Positions 10,001-19,825 of a stretch of DNA of 64,000 nt are shown one piece after another; the first letter of the stretch is position 1, and each line of letters starts with the position of its first letter. The stretch lies in assembly GCA_030737875.1 (NCBI GenBank), contig CM060926.1:164621579-164685578 (forward strand), written 5' to 3'. The DNA is from Allium sativum. Its lineage: Eukaryota; Streptophyta; Magnoliopsida; Asparagales; Amaryllidaceae. The notes under the pieces were generated by a model that was not told where the DNA came from, searched no databases, and saw nothing but the letters and a program-made list of their open reading frames with translations. Position numbers and translations under genes: made by a program.

Positions 10001-13000
10001 ATATTTATATCGATTTTATTCATTTTAAAATGAATATTGAAACGTGATTTCGAAATCGAATATTTTGAAATGAATTGAATTGAAAACGATTTCGAAATGA
10101 ATTGAATTGAAAACGATTTCGAAATGAATTGAATTGAAAACGATTTCGAAATGAATTGAATTGAAAACGATTTCGAAATGAATTGAATTGAAAACGATTT
10201 CGAAATGAATTGAATTGAAAACGATTTCGAAATGAATTGAATTGAAAACGATTTCGAAATGAATTGAATTGAAAACGATTTCGAAATGAATTGAATTGAA
10301 AACGATTTCGAAATGAATTGAATTGAAAACGATTTCGAAATGAATTGAATTGAAAACGAATTCGAATTGAATTGAAAGCGAATTGAAATGAATTCAAATT
10401 GAATTGAAATTTGAATTGAATAGAAATGAATTTTGAAACGAATTTATAAAGAAGAATTCAATTTTGATTTGAATTGAAAAGGAAGTTGAAATTGCTTTTG
10501 AAACGAATTTAAAACCATTTATATAATTCGTTTTAAATAGTAATCGACGAAATATATATTATATATATAATATAATGGCCTGAATAGAACGCGCCGCGCT
10601 GCGGCAGTTCGCGAATTTCGACCATTTGTTTCAAACGGACATTACGGGAGATCCGACCGTCGGATTCTCCTAAAACCGGAACCGTTGGGTTCGTATCGAA
10701 AAGAGCTTTCTAATGAATGTTAGAAATTTGAAATCTAACGGTTGGATTTGGAGATACGTCCAAATCAAATTCGAAAAAGGTCGCTGTAAGTGCAGTTCGA
10801 TGGCCGTTAATGGAAATCGACCGTACGGGCCTTGATAAAATTATTAAAAATAGTAATAATTTGTGTAAAATCATAAGAAATGATTTGTGAAAGTTTGGGA
10901 TGAAAAACTCCATGTTTGAAAAGATAAAAATAGATTTTTATCGAAATGAACTAGTTTTGAACTAGAATTATAATTCTATTTATTTTTAAATAAATAAATT
11001 GAATTTGAAATGGTTTTGAAAATAACCAAAATTTCCAATGATTGCATTGGAGTGGATTTGAATCGAAATTGTCTTCGGAATATTTCGATGTTGGAATTCG
11101 TGATATTACAGGTGTTGTTATGGAAATTTGAAAGATATATATGTATATCGTTATTTCCAATACGACATTTGTTAATCGTAGAATTTGATATTGAATATAG
11201 GCCGATATAGTTTCTATTCAGAGCCTTGTATTGAATATCGAATGTGATTTGGGTTTGTCGTGAATGGTGTCTTCACTAACACTGTTCTTGAACCCAGTTG
11301 AGAAAAGATTAAATCTTTTTATTTAGATTTAATGAAGTGTACCAATTAAATGATATTTAATTGGAATTGAATTGGTATTGATTTTTGGGTTTATCGTGAA
11401 CAGTGTTTTAAATAACACTTGTTCTTTAACCCGATAATTAATCGAATGTGATTTGGGTTTGTCGTGAATGGTGTCTTCACTAACACTGTTCTTGAACCCA
11501 GTTGAGAAAAGATTAAATCTTTTTATTTAGATTTAATGAAGTGTACCAATTAAATGATATTTAATTGGAATTGAATTGATATTGATTTTTGGGTTTATCG
11601 TGAACAGTGTTTTAAATAACACTTGTTCTTTAACCCGATAATTAATCGAATGTGATTTGGGTTTGTCGTGAATGGTGTCTTCACTAACACTGTTCTTGAA
11701 CCCAGTTGAGAAAAGATTAAATCTTTTTATTTAGATTTAATGAAGTGTACCAATTAAATGATATTTAATTGGAATTGAATTGGTATTGATTTTTGGGTTT
11801 ATCGTGAATAGTGTTTTAAATAACACTTGTTCTTTAACCCGATAATTAATGGAATGTGATTTTGGGTTTATCGTGAATCGTGTTTTTAAATGACACTGAT
11901 TCTTTAACCCAGATAATGATTAAAACTAAGTGGAGTTTTAATGAATCTTTAATTAGATTGAAAGGATCGAGAATGGAGTATCACCAGTTTTGCTCCAGGC
12001 GATAGTTAAATCTTTAATTAGATTTGAACGTGAAATTTAGAAACTAACTGTCGGTTAGCCAAGCAGAATGGTTTTCTGGATATTGATCTGATGTTGGTTT
12101 CGGCCTTCGGGGTTAATATTTGGGGAATTATTCTCTTGATTAATTTACGGTTAGTGACTAATGAACTGGAATGAGGCGTATGTTGTGTTTGTGTAACACT
12201 TACTTAAAATATACGCGAGTTATTCGGAAAGACCGGGTTTATCCCATTCTGAATAACTGATACGACGATAAGTCGAAGATGAAGACGATGGTCGAAGACC
12301 GGAAGTCTTCACGTCGTTTGGGTGATAACTGATGATCTTGATTGGGCTGTACACCCAAGAAGATGGAAACAGTTAGTGATCGTCCAGACGTACTTGGAGA
12401 TCGATGGATATGCGGGGTACTAGGTGCCTCCGGTTTCGTTCAGACCCAGAACGGACTTGTAAATGGACTGTGTGTCTGACATCGGATTTCATTCTGTGTG
12501 ACTGATATCGGTTGCATAGGATGGTTTGCCTGTGTGGCATGCTAAGATGCAAATGATCAAGGCTTCTGTTGAAAAGCAAAGTCTTGTGGTGATGATCAAA
12601 GCACGGCCTTTGTGGCGTAGCTTTGTGTAACGTTTACCTCGCGTGTTTCACACCAGGTATGAACCAAAAACGGGAGACGGACCTCAGGGAGGACTTGCGT
12701 TTCTTTCTAGCTAGAAGTGGCGTCAGTGGTTTTACACGCCCTGACGAGTTTGACTTATGTGGTTGTTGCTGTTGCGAGGCGCCTCGGTTATATCGGTTTC
12801 GGCCGAATGCATTCTGGTCGGCTGACGGACCAGACTTACACCCCATAGGGTGGGGAGACGTATTGTTCAGGCATAATAATCCACTCCGTGTGGACCGGCC
12901 CTGACGATCCAAGGCTTGCCTGCGCGCTTGCCTGAGACATGGGCTAGATTGTCTCGAATCGGTTGAGGACTATCTTTTGCCTCGGTTCATAGATGGAAAC

Positions 13001-13092
13001 CCAATTTCCAAATACGAGACTTTGCGGTTTTGATTGTATATCCTATATATGGCGACATAGTGGGATGGGGCGCTCATGCCGCCTATGATTGA
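7010..13092 (+). mobile_element. Element A, 3' LTR, truncated at 13092
   Basis: It starts TGTAACAACCCG right after the polypurine tract. Positions 7797-13092 repeat 1-5296. At 13093 the match stops abruptly (GATTGA then CACTTC instead of TACTTA), so about 677 bp of LTR end, including the conserved hairpin, are missing and no target duplication can be found. 7010-7796 is the LTR start that lies outside the window in the 5' copy. The break is shared with a truncated foreign LTR (13093-16608). Confidence 0.9.
7430..7690 (+). repeat. Diverged tandem duplication near LTR A start
   Basis: AATAGCCATTTTGCAAACG with the following TTCGACGAAACCAGTTTTGTT recurs about 168 bp later as TTGGCCATTTTTCAAACAG with TTCGACGAAACTAGTTTTGTT. 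Element B has an equivalent diverged pair at 31250-31480. Confidence 0.6.
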
Positions 13093-13612
13093 CACTTCAA
13101 ATCTCGAGAGCTTTCAGATATCTGCCGATGCAGATGCTAAGGTCTGTTTTTATTCCAGTGGCTATGGTCCCACTTGACCCCTCCCTCAACTAATGAAAGG
13201 CACACCTTGTAAAATGAGAACTATACGCCGGCCCCCGGTGCCCCACTATCCTATGGCCATCCTCACCCATAACTAGATAACAAGTATATGGTCTTTTGGA
13301 GTTCTCCGCCTTTCCTCTTCACATATCTCGATTGACTGAAGATGGATGGTAGACGACGAGTCGGTATCACAGGGCTACCGTTTGCTCGTCGAATCACGCC
13401 GGTCCATCCTGGTCTTTAGGTTGCCATGTATTGCAACCAAGGCATACCCCTGGTTCTTCTATGCAGACCTTAACCTTTGTGGGCCCCGGCGGATCATCTG
13501 CTGCCTCACAGAGGGATACCAAGAGTACCCTCACGTCCCCTCGAAGCCTCGGGCTTCGTAACCCAATTCGTTGGAGCCTTCTTTTTAATCAGACGGACGT
13601 TCACTCCTCCTC

Positions 13613-13740
13613 GTGTTATACTAAGAATTACTACTTAGTTTTGTCAACTAAGGTTTACCACTTAGTTTCCAGAATCGTTGTTTTCTTTACTAAGGTTTAC
13701 TACTTAGCTCCTTTTAACTAAGGTTTACTACTTAGTCTTC
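13613..13740 (+). repeat. ACTAAGGTTTACTACTTAGT repeats
   Basis: Four copies of a short motif in which ACTAAG pairs with CTTAGT, spaced about 25-45 bp. The motif is inside LTR G, directly before a second hairpin array. Confidence 0.65.
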
Positions 13741-13749
13741 TTTCCTATC

Positions 13750-14415
13750 AATTTGGATTGGTTAAGTGTCATTAGTTAATTCAAGCTAACTTAACCCTCT
13801 TCATTTATCCTGTTAAGCTGGTTAAGTGTCATCAGCAATTCATGTTGACTTAACCCTACCACAAACCAAGTTATATTGGTTAAATATTTCTTATTACTTA
13901 ACCCTACCCCTTCATCCTGTATTGGTTAAGTGTTCCTTTTTAACTTAACCTTGCCCGTCTGTTTTAACTAACATGTTATTAATGGTTAAGTATTATCCCT
14001 TCATGTTTTAGACTTAACCTCATTCCTTTATCACAACCTGATGGTTAAGTGTTCAGGTTTACTTAACCCTACGGTCTAGCCCAGCTAACATATCAAAATT
14101 GGCTAAGTGTATTAGATTTTACTTAACCCCAACCTCTAGTCTAGTTAACATATTAATTTGGCTAAGTGTATTAACTTTACTTAACCCCTACAAGTCTCGT
14201 TTTGCTACCTTGAGCTTGGTTAAGTGTCTCTATGGACTTAGCCCTCCCATTCTAGCTTAACTGTGTTAAGTTGATTAAGTGTTCCTATGGACTTAACCCT
14301 CCCATTCTAGCTTAACTGTGTTAAGTGTCAGTCTGAACCTAACCCCACCCATCAGTCTAGTTATCATGTTGAACTGGTTAAGTGTCTTAGTTAACTTAAC
14401 CCTACCATTCTTTTT
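13750..14415 (+). repeat. Array of about 12 GGTTAAGTGT...ACTTAACCCT units
   Basis: Each unit has GGTTAAGT, a variable stretch of about 12-25 bases, and ACTTAACC, an inverted repeat able to fold; the units recur every 45-65 bp. Arms are conserved while spacers are not. A shorter version occurs in the Tekay LTR at about 59400-59575. Confidence 0.75.
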
Positions 14416-15384
14416 CTAGCTTTAACTAAATAAATTAAAGCCGCTACCACTCACATTAGACAGGTATTGTTGCAACTACTGGATGTGCCGGTTGGTTCCG
14501 GGCAGGTTTATATCGCAACTCAGTTTAACCTCGGGCTAGGCATATTCGTGTTTTCTAAGTTTAAAGGGCTTCAATTTATTTTCAAATTAAGTTTTGAAAG
14601 TAACCATCCCGTTCATCGGATTAGTTAGGGATAGCCAGGGAGAGCATGAAACTTGTATTTTCCAAACCTAAGCCTAGACACTATCCTCTCTGTCACCCTA
14701 GAACTTTCTGGTGTGTCATTAAAAGAGATGTCGTTAAGAAACCTTTAATTTGTCTAAATTTAAATTTCCTCATTCATGCCAAATTCTATAAGTAAATTAT
14801 TTCTAATTTACTTATTTCCTAATTACTCTTTTAATGTAAATTGTCTACATTCATTCTTATGGCCCATTTCCCCTTCTAAATCATATTTATGCTTTTTTTT
14901 TTTGGTATGTGGACTATACCAAATTAAGTGTCACTAACCATTATTTTGCTAAACCTGCCAATTGCTCCCAATTATGGCCAATTTCACATTTATGCCAATA
15001 TACTTACCGTGCCAAATTATCTAATCCAATTCCGATTCAACATTCTAATTCTAGACTTATTACTCTAGTTCACTATTCATGTAAATGCTAGAGTTACACG
15101 TCAATACTAGATTCAAATTACACACATTATAATTCATGTCAAATTTATCCAATTTGCATTTCTATGAACATGCCATTATACATGTTCCCAATTTATGCCA
15201 ATTTCCAAGTTAAACTACGTTTTTACTAAATTTCATATTTTGCCCAAACCGCATTCCCACCGTTCGTATAATCGTGATTCAGTCTATATTATAAACAAAG
15301 CTAGGTTCGTAGAAAATAGGGAATGAACCAAAGATGCTATGCAAAAGATAGACATATTAACTGGCATAAAAAGGGTTGAATAAC

Positions 15385-15545
15385 GACGTCGGTTCAAGAA
15401 CATGGGTAGACCTAACTTAATAGGTGAATTCCCAAGGTCTAAAACCAAGAGTAGACAGAATAGAGACGTAGGTTCAAGAACATGGGTAGACCTAACTTAA
15501 TAGGTAAATTCCCAAGGCCTAAAACCAAAGATAACCAAGAATAGA
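15385..15545 (+). repeat. 80-bp tandem duplication in LTR G
   Basis: The unit beginning GACGT-GGTTCAAGAACATGGG (one variable base) starts at 15385 and again at 15465, with few differences. Confidence 0.8.
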
Positions 15546-15699
15546 CAGAATAGATGATCGGGTTTAGACCCAATTTCATAGTCACAAAACTGAAGCAACA
15601 CTTTCCTAGTCATGAATCACATGTGTTTAATCACAGATGTCCTTGTTATGTCATAGGCAATAGTTTAGATTTCCTAATCAAAGGCATAGGCTTAGTCAA

Positions 15700-15800
15700 G
15701 GAAATAATCCTCATAGTCACAGTCACAGTCATAGGCAATGTTCATAGTCATAGGCAATGTTCATAGTCATAGGCAAATGTTCACAGTCATAGGCATATGG
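15700..15800 (+). repeat. TTCATAGTCATAGGCAATG short tandem repeats
   Basis: About four imperfect copies of a unit of about 19 bp in LTR G. Confidence 0.75.
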
Positions 15801-16312
15801 TTTTAAGGTCCATAGTTTCATAGTCACGGTCTTATTTGTCCTCGAATTATAACAGTTCTTAATTAGGTTCAAGAGTATAGGCACTGAATCGAATAGAGAG
15901 AGAGAGAGGGAGATTTGGCATATTCTTTTATTCCTTTAATTTCATGTCACGAACAGAGAAAAACGTTCAAATCTAGAAATAACTGACTTACAGAGATTAG
16001 ATTAGAATAGAAAGGAGGCGTTGCTATGATTCGTACGACGTTTAGCCTTTAATCCTTATCTTGAAGCTTTGAATCTCTTCTAGACAACTTGAGCAGCATA
16101 ACCTTGTCTTGGATTTTCGTATTATCTTCTTATTTTTATTTATTTATATATTTTCTCAAAGGCAACATAAGGATAGAAAAGAATTGTGAATAGAGAAGAA
16201 GACCAGGGCTGTTTATATAGTGTTAGGCGGACGAACCTAGGCAGAAAACGTGACTAAATACATCAGAACGAACCAGGTGCAGAAAGCTGGAAAAAGGGGG
16301 GGGGGGTCGACC

Positions 16313-16340
16313 CCCAGGTCGACTACCCAGTCGACCTGGG
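16313..16340 (+). other. GTCGAC hairpin in LTR G
   Basis: CCCAGGTCGACT and AGTCGACCTGGG form a perfect 12-bp stem around the four-base loop ACCC. Two hairpins of the same design, with different but paired outer bases, lie in the Tekay LTR near 61000. It is close to the LTR start, about 270 bp in. Confidence 0.7.
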
Positions 16341-16608
16341 TGCCTTGGGGGGGAAAATTCCCGCTCAGCCCAATCTGGATCCGATTTGAATTTTGAACTT
16401 GACCTGTTTTGAATTTTGAACTTTGCTAAATCTTCCGGAGGCCATATCTCCCTCATACGGACTCCGATTTACGCAAAATCGGACTCGTTTTCATGTAGAA
16501 TTCCGAGATGAACGCAATGGCCTAGCCCGTTTCCCTTGATTTTGATTTTAACTTTTAATTCTGCCTTGATTTGTGAATCTTAGCGTTACAGAATCACGGG
16601 GTGTTACA

Positions 16609-16910
16609 GTTGTATCAAAGCTCTGAAAAGATATAAAATTTTCTATAGTGTTTCTGGGCTGCCATGAAGAAGTGACAATTCATAGCGTCTATAGGAAGAT
16701 TTTATAGCATTTTCAAAACCCTATTAAAATTCATGTTTGTTGTAGTGATCGTAGCGGAGCTATAGTCAATTTTACGAAGTTTAATAACTAATGAAGGCAA
16801 GAAACTAAACTTAGAAATGACCCTAACCATCACAAGTAAAATAATTGCTATGTATGTTAAATGTTGCTTATAAATTCCATGATATATGTTTATTATGTTT
16901 GGATGATTAT
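16609..16910. other. Unassigned stretch beside LTR G
   Basis: There is no gene. The first bases, G then TTGTATCAAAGCTCTG (16610-16625), look like a decayed tRNA-iMet primer site, which is unexpected if LTR G is minus-oriented. The rest is A/T-rich and matches nothing I recognise. Confidence 0.35.
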
Positions 16911-17613
16911 TGTTGACATCAAAAAGTTGCACAACACCTAAATCGGGAATTATGAAGGGAATAAAATGAAGATAAGTAAATGAAAATGAGTAAAAGTAAT
17001 CACACACAAGTTTATAGTGGTTCAATGTAACAATCCTACGTCCATTTTATCTTCCCTTATAAAACTTGAAGGAAATGATTACAATGATGAATTATCTCTC
17101 TTAAACTCGAGTACAAGTCAAAAGTACAGAGTAAATAAGAGAGAAAATGCCAAAAGTCCTTTTTCTAGAGCTTTGGGAGACTATTTATAGATGAGGTCGC
17201 CTCCGGGTTGGTATGCCACATGGCGCTCATTCTGGCCTGGTAGGGAGGTAGTGAAGCTATTCTTTAGCTCGTGGGAGATGGCTTTTTCTGTCAGATGTAG
17301 GACACATGTAACTTGATCCGAAATTGTAGGGGTTGTTGACCATGGATTCAGGTGATAGAATAGGTCTTCGAGGCATGCTCTGTCTGGATCGATATAGTCT
17401 GGGTTGGTATACCGGGTCAGATCCACTTCGTTTCTTTGCTTCCCTCATCTTTCGAACAGGATGTCGTGCCGATGCAAGCCGAGCTGGAGCAAGCCGACTG
17501 AGGATTGGAACGTGAATTGCTTCCTTCGAATAAGTATCAAATGGAGATGCATGGATCAAGTCTTGAGTGTTTCGTTTATGAACTTTGATAGCCTTACCAA
17601 AAGCGGTTCAACA
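16911..17613 (-). mobile_element. Probable 3' LTR of the Tat-lineage element
   Basis: The block runs from TGTTGACATC to GGTTCAACA, so its ends carry the inverted TGTTGA/TCAACA expected of LTRs. Directly to the right, CTTTTCCCCTTA (17614-17625) is a polypurine tract on the minus strand. The position, downstream of minus-strand Tat pol relics and beyond the antisense extra gene, fits a 3' LTR. The partner LTR is not in the window, so the boundaries are not confirmed by a second copy. Confidence 0.4.
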
Positions 17614-19119
17614 CTTTTCCCCTTAAAGTACATTGCATCGCAGATGAGATGTGCTTTGAATCTTATTGAACTGCATTTTCCAAAACGTCTTTAGTCTTTA
17701 AAAGAGGTCATTGAGTAGTCACATCTTTTCTCGAGAAGTCGTGATGCTTGGATTTTCTCTTTTGTATAAATAGCCAGTCATTCTTCATACTATGCCCGAC
17801 AGTGTTTGTTAAGCCAAAATCGTTGACTAAAGTAACCGCGAGGCACAAGTAAATCTTTGAATCTTGTCGAGTCAAGAGGTTGAATATGTTAGTCGTATAG
17901 CTGAATCATGTCTACTCGTTGGTTCCCATGTGTGTTAGTCCATACAAAGGTAGTTACCAAACAATGTCATACTTCCGTGTAAATCGAGCGTGAGACAAAT
18001 TAAATTCTTGATTGTATGTGAGTTAGCACATATGATCAAGCAGTCAGAGAGAGTCTTCCAGTCTTCTCATGTGTTTAATATTATTTTCCTGTCTCAATAA
18101 ATCCCGACTCGGATCGGTATTTGAGTAGGGCTCCCAGTCGGTATGATTCCGGGTCGGTATACCGATCCGAACCGAATGGACTAGTCACATCAGTGGGGAG
18201 GCGAATGGACTCTGGTTTTTCCTATATATATTAGGCCCACTTCACTTCTACTTCTTTGTACTTTATTAATACCAAGCCGAGACTAGCTTAATTCATCCAA
18301 GATTCTAGTCAATCCATACGTCCTCAATCTTAATTACTTAGGTGGGTTCCAAATCGATGAGATTCATGATATTCTGCACGAATCGACCTTTAATACCGCG
18401 CTCTTTATTTCTCTATGCCTCTGATTTGAGGATCGAGGCCATGGCGCCTTCCATCGTAGATGAAGGCGATGAATGAGGTGGAGTGGATGCTTTCGAGGTG
18501 CGGCGTCGAGGAGATTGTATTGGGTACGATATGTTGAGGAAGCGGAGGGTGATAGATTGAAGAGGACGATGGAGATGAGTCTCCCTTTTTCCTTATCGGG
18601 GAGGCCAGGAGCTCCGGGGAAGATGGATGAACAACAACAAGAGTTTTCGTGGGACTCACACTGGAGGCGAGAGAGAATGGAGGAGTGGAGGTGACATGAG
18701 AGCACTTGGGTTAGTGGGGATCTCGTATGAGCCGGATTTAGTCTGAGTCGGAAGCTTGTTGAAGATTCGGCTAAGTATAGAAATCCCCACTCTGTATTAC
18801 CGACCAAAGGTAGACCGAGTCGGAGACACTGACCTGAATCAATTTCTTGCCCTTTAATATCCAACCGAACTTGACGAAACTTTAGACATGAAGATAATAA
18901 TTAACTAAATTCAACAAGCATCTAGACAGTTATTATAGAGCCCATCGAGACATTCAGACTTGCATACAAACTTGACTAGACATGACTCCGAATAACCTGC
19001 ATACTTAAAGTGCCTTGTCTTCATCTCTGGATGTACACAATCACTGCACGCACTGCACTAGAACACACACAGGGGGATTCAGGTTACTCGCACTGACCAT
19101 AAATAGTTTTCTTAGATAA
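17614..19119. other. Non-coding part of Tat element between LTR and antisense gene
   Basis: Frames here (18364-18864 minus, 18473-18694 plus) show no domain I recognise. A TATA box (TATATATA, 18223-18230) followed by a C/T-rich leader could be the promoter of the plus-strand gene starting near 19120. The stretch 18110-18180 repeats GTCGGTAT motifs, one of them the imperfect palindrome GGTCGGTATACCGATCC. Confidence 0.4.
18223..18230 (+). promoter_or_regulatory. Possible TATA box for the antisense extra gene
   Basis: TATATATA in TTTTTCCTATATATATTAGG, followed by CTTCACTTCTACTTC, typical of a plant promoter and leader. The gene body begins about 0.9 kb downstream, so an intron in the leader would be needed or another promoter exists. 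Confidence 0.3.
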
Positions 19120-19825
19120 CATGGCAAGGATGTCCATAAGATAAGAAATAAGAGGTTCTGGAGCTAGGAGAGGGAAGACACTCCCGCAAAGACCTGACAT
19201 TGAGCCTAATTTTAAGACATATGAGGTCTCATCTTACAGAGTTGAACCTCGTGATCCAGAAGCCAGTTCTTCATTTTTAGGGGAAACATCATCATCGGGT
19301 GAAGAAGCGAAGAAAGAAGGAGAGCCCGATACTTTGTCAAGGTTATGTTACTGGACAATCCACCAAATTCTTATCCTTCCAGCATGAACAAGCCAAAGTT
19401 ATGGCGGCTTTGTGTGAAGCATAGAATACCATTTGATCAAGTCTGGGGGCCTACTTTAAGGCACACTGCGCACAACTCTCCTGAGGGCTTCATGACTATT
19501 AGTCATCTGATGTGCTCAGTAGGGTGCATCCCACCATTCAGTCCTTACACCGTCAATTTTCTTCGTCGCATGGAAATCACACCCATGCAACTACACCTAA
19601 CTGCTTATGCAAATCTTTTCTCCCTGTATATCATCTACAGAGAACATCTAAACCGCGAGCTTTCTTTCAATGATATCGTCTTCCTTTTCAATTTTAAACA
19701 CCGAAGAGACAATTATCCTTTTTCTCGAATTTTCCATGAAAAGACAAGTGGCGTTCGAAGGTATTAACAAGATGAGAAATATTAGAACCGACTAGCTCTA
19801 TGTCCTTCAATAAGAAGGTTGTACC
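19120..19825 (+). pseudogene. Extra gene of Tat element, N-terminal part, broken by copia
   Basis: The best frame, 19345-19767, reads VKHRIPFDQVWGPTL, CSVGCIPPFSPYTVNFLRRM and YREHLNRELSFNDIVFLFNF. This resembles the N-terminal domain of the plant 'putative gypsy type transposon' family (PF04195/Transposase_28 type), which Tat-lineage elements carry as an additional open reading frame between pol and the 3' LTR. It is antisense to pol, as known for some Tat elements. An upstream stretch (19156-19344) reads on in another frame with acidic residues, so at least one frameshift separates them. The copia insertion at 19826 cuts the gene; it resumes at 44702. Family assignment is from pattern memory, not a search. 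Confidence 0.5.
19821..19825 (+). repeat. Target site duplication of the copia element, left
   Basis: GTACC lies directly before the LTR start TGTTGAATC and again at 44697-44701 after the LTR end CCTACA. Confidence 0.92.

Larger units (their letters stand above)
13093..16608 (-). mobile_element. LTR G, Tekay-like Ty3/gypsy LTR, truncated
   Basis: It shares with the Tekay LTR at 58376-61323 the GGTTAAGTGT/ACTTAACCCT repeats, a GTCGAC hairpin, and the last 150 bp (CATACGGACTCCGATT, GAACGCAATGGC, TTAATTCTG) up to the TGTTACA terminus. By comparison with that element, whose pol is on the minus strand, G is also minus-oriented, with the LTR start at 16608. Its other end was lost at 13093, where it is joined to element A. 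No pol lies beside it. It is probably a solo or broken LTR; orientation is inferred from homology. Confidence 0.7.

Noticed and set aside
13613..14415. CRISPR-like array
   Set aside because: Units are inverted repeats with degenerate arms and unequal spacers inside a plant LTR; no exact direct repeats and no cas genes.
18364..18864. 166-codon minus-strand frame as a host gene
   Set aside because: No domain, Ser/Pro/His-rich low-information sequence, overlaps equally long frames on the other strand, inside a Tat element.
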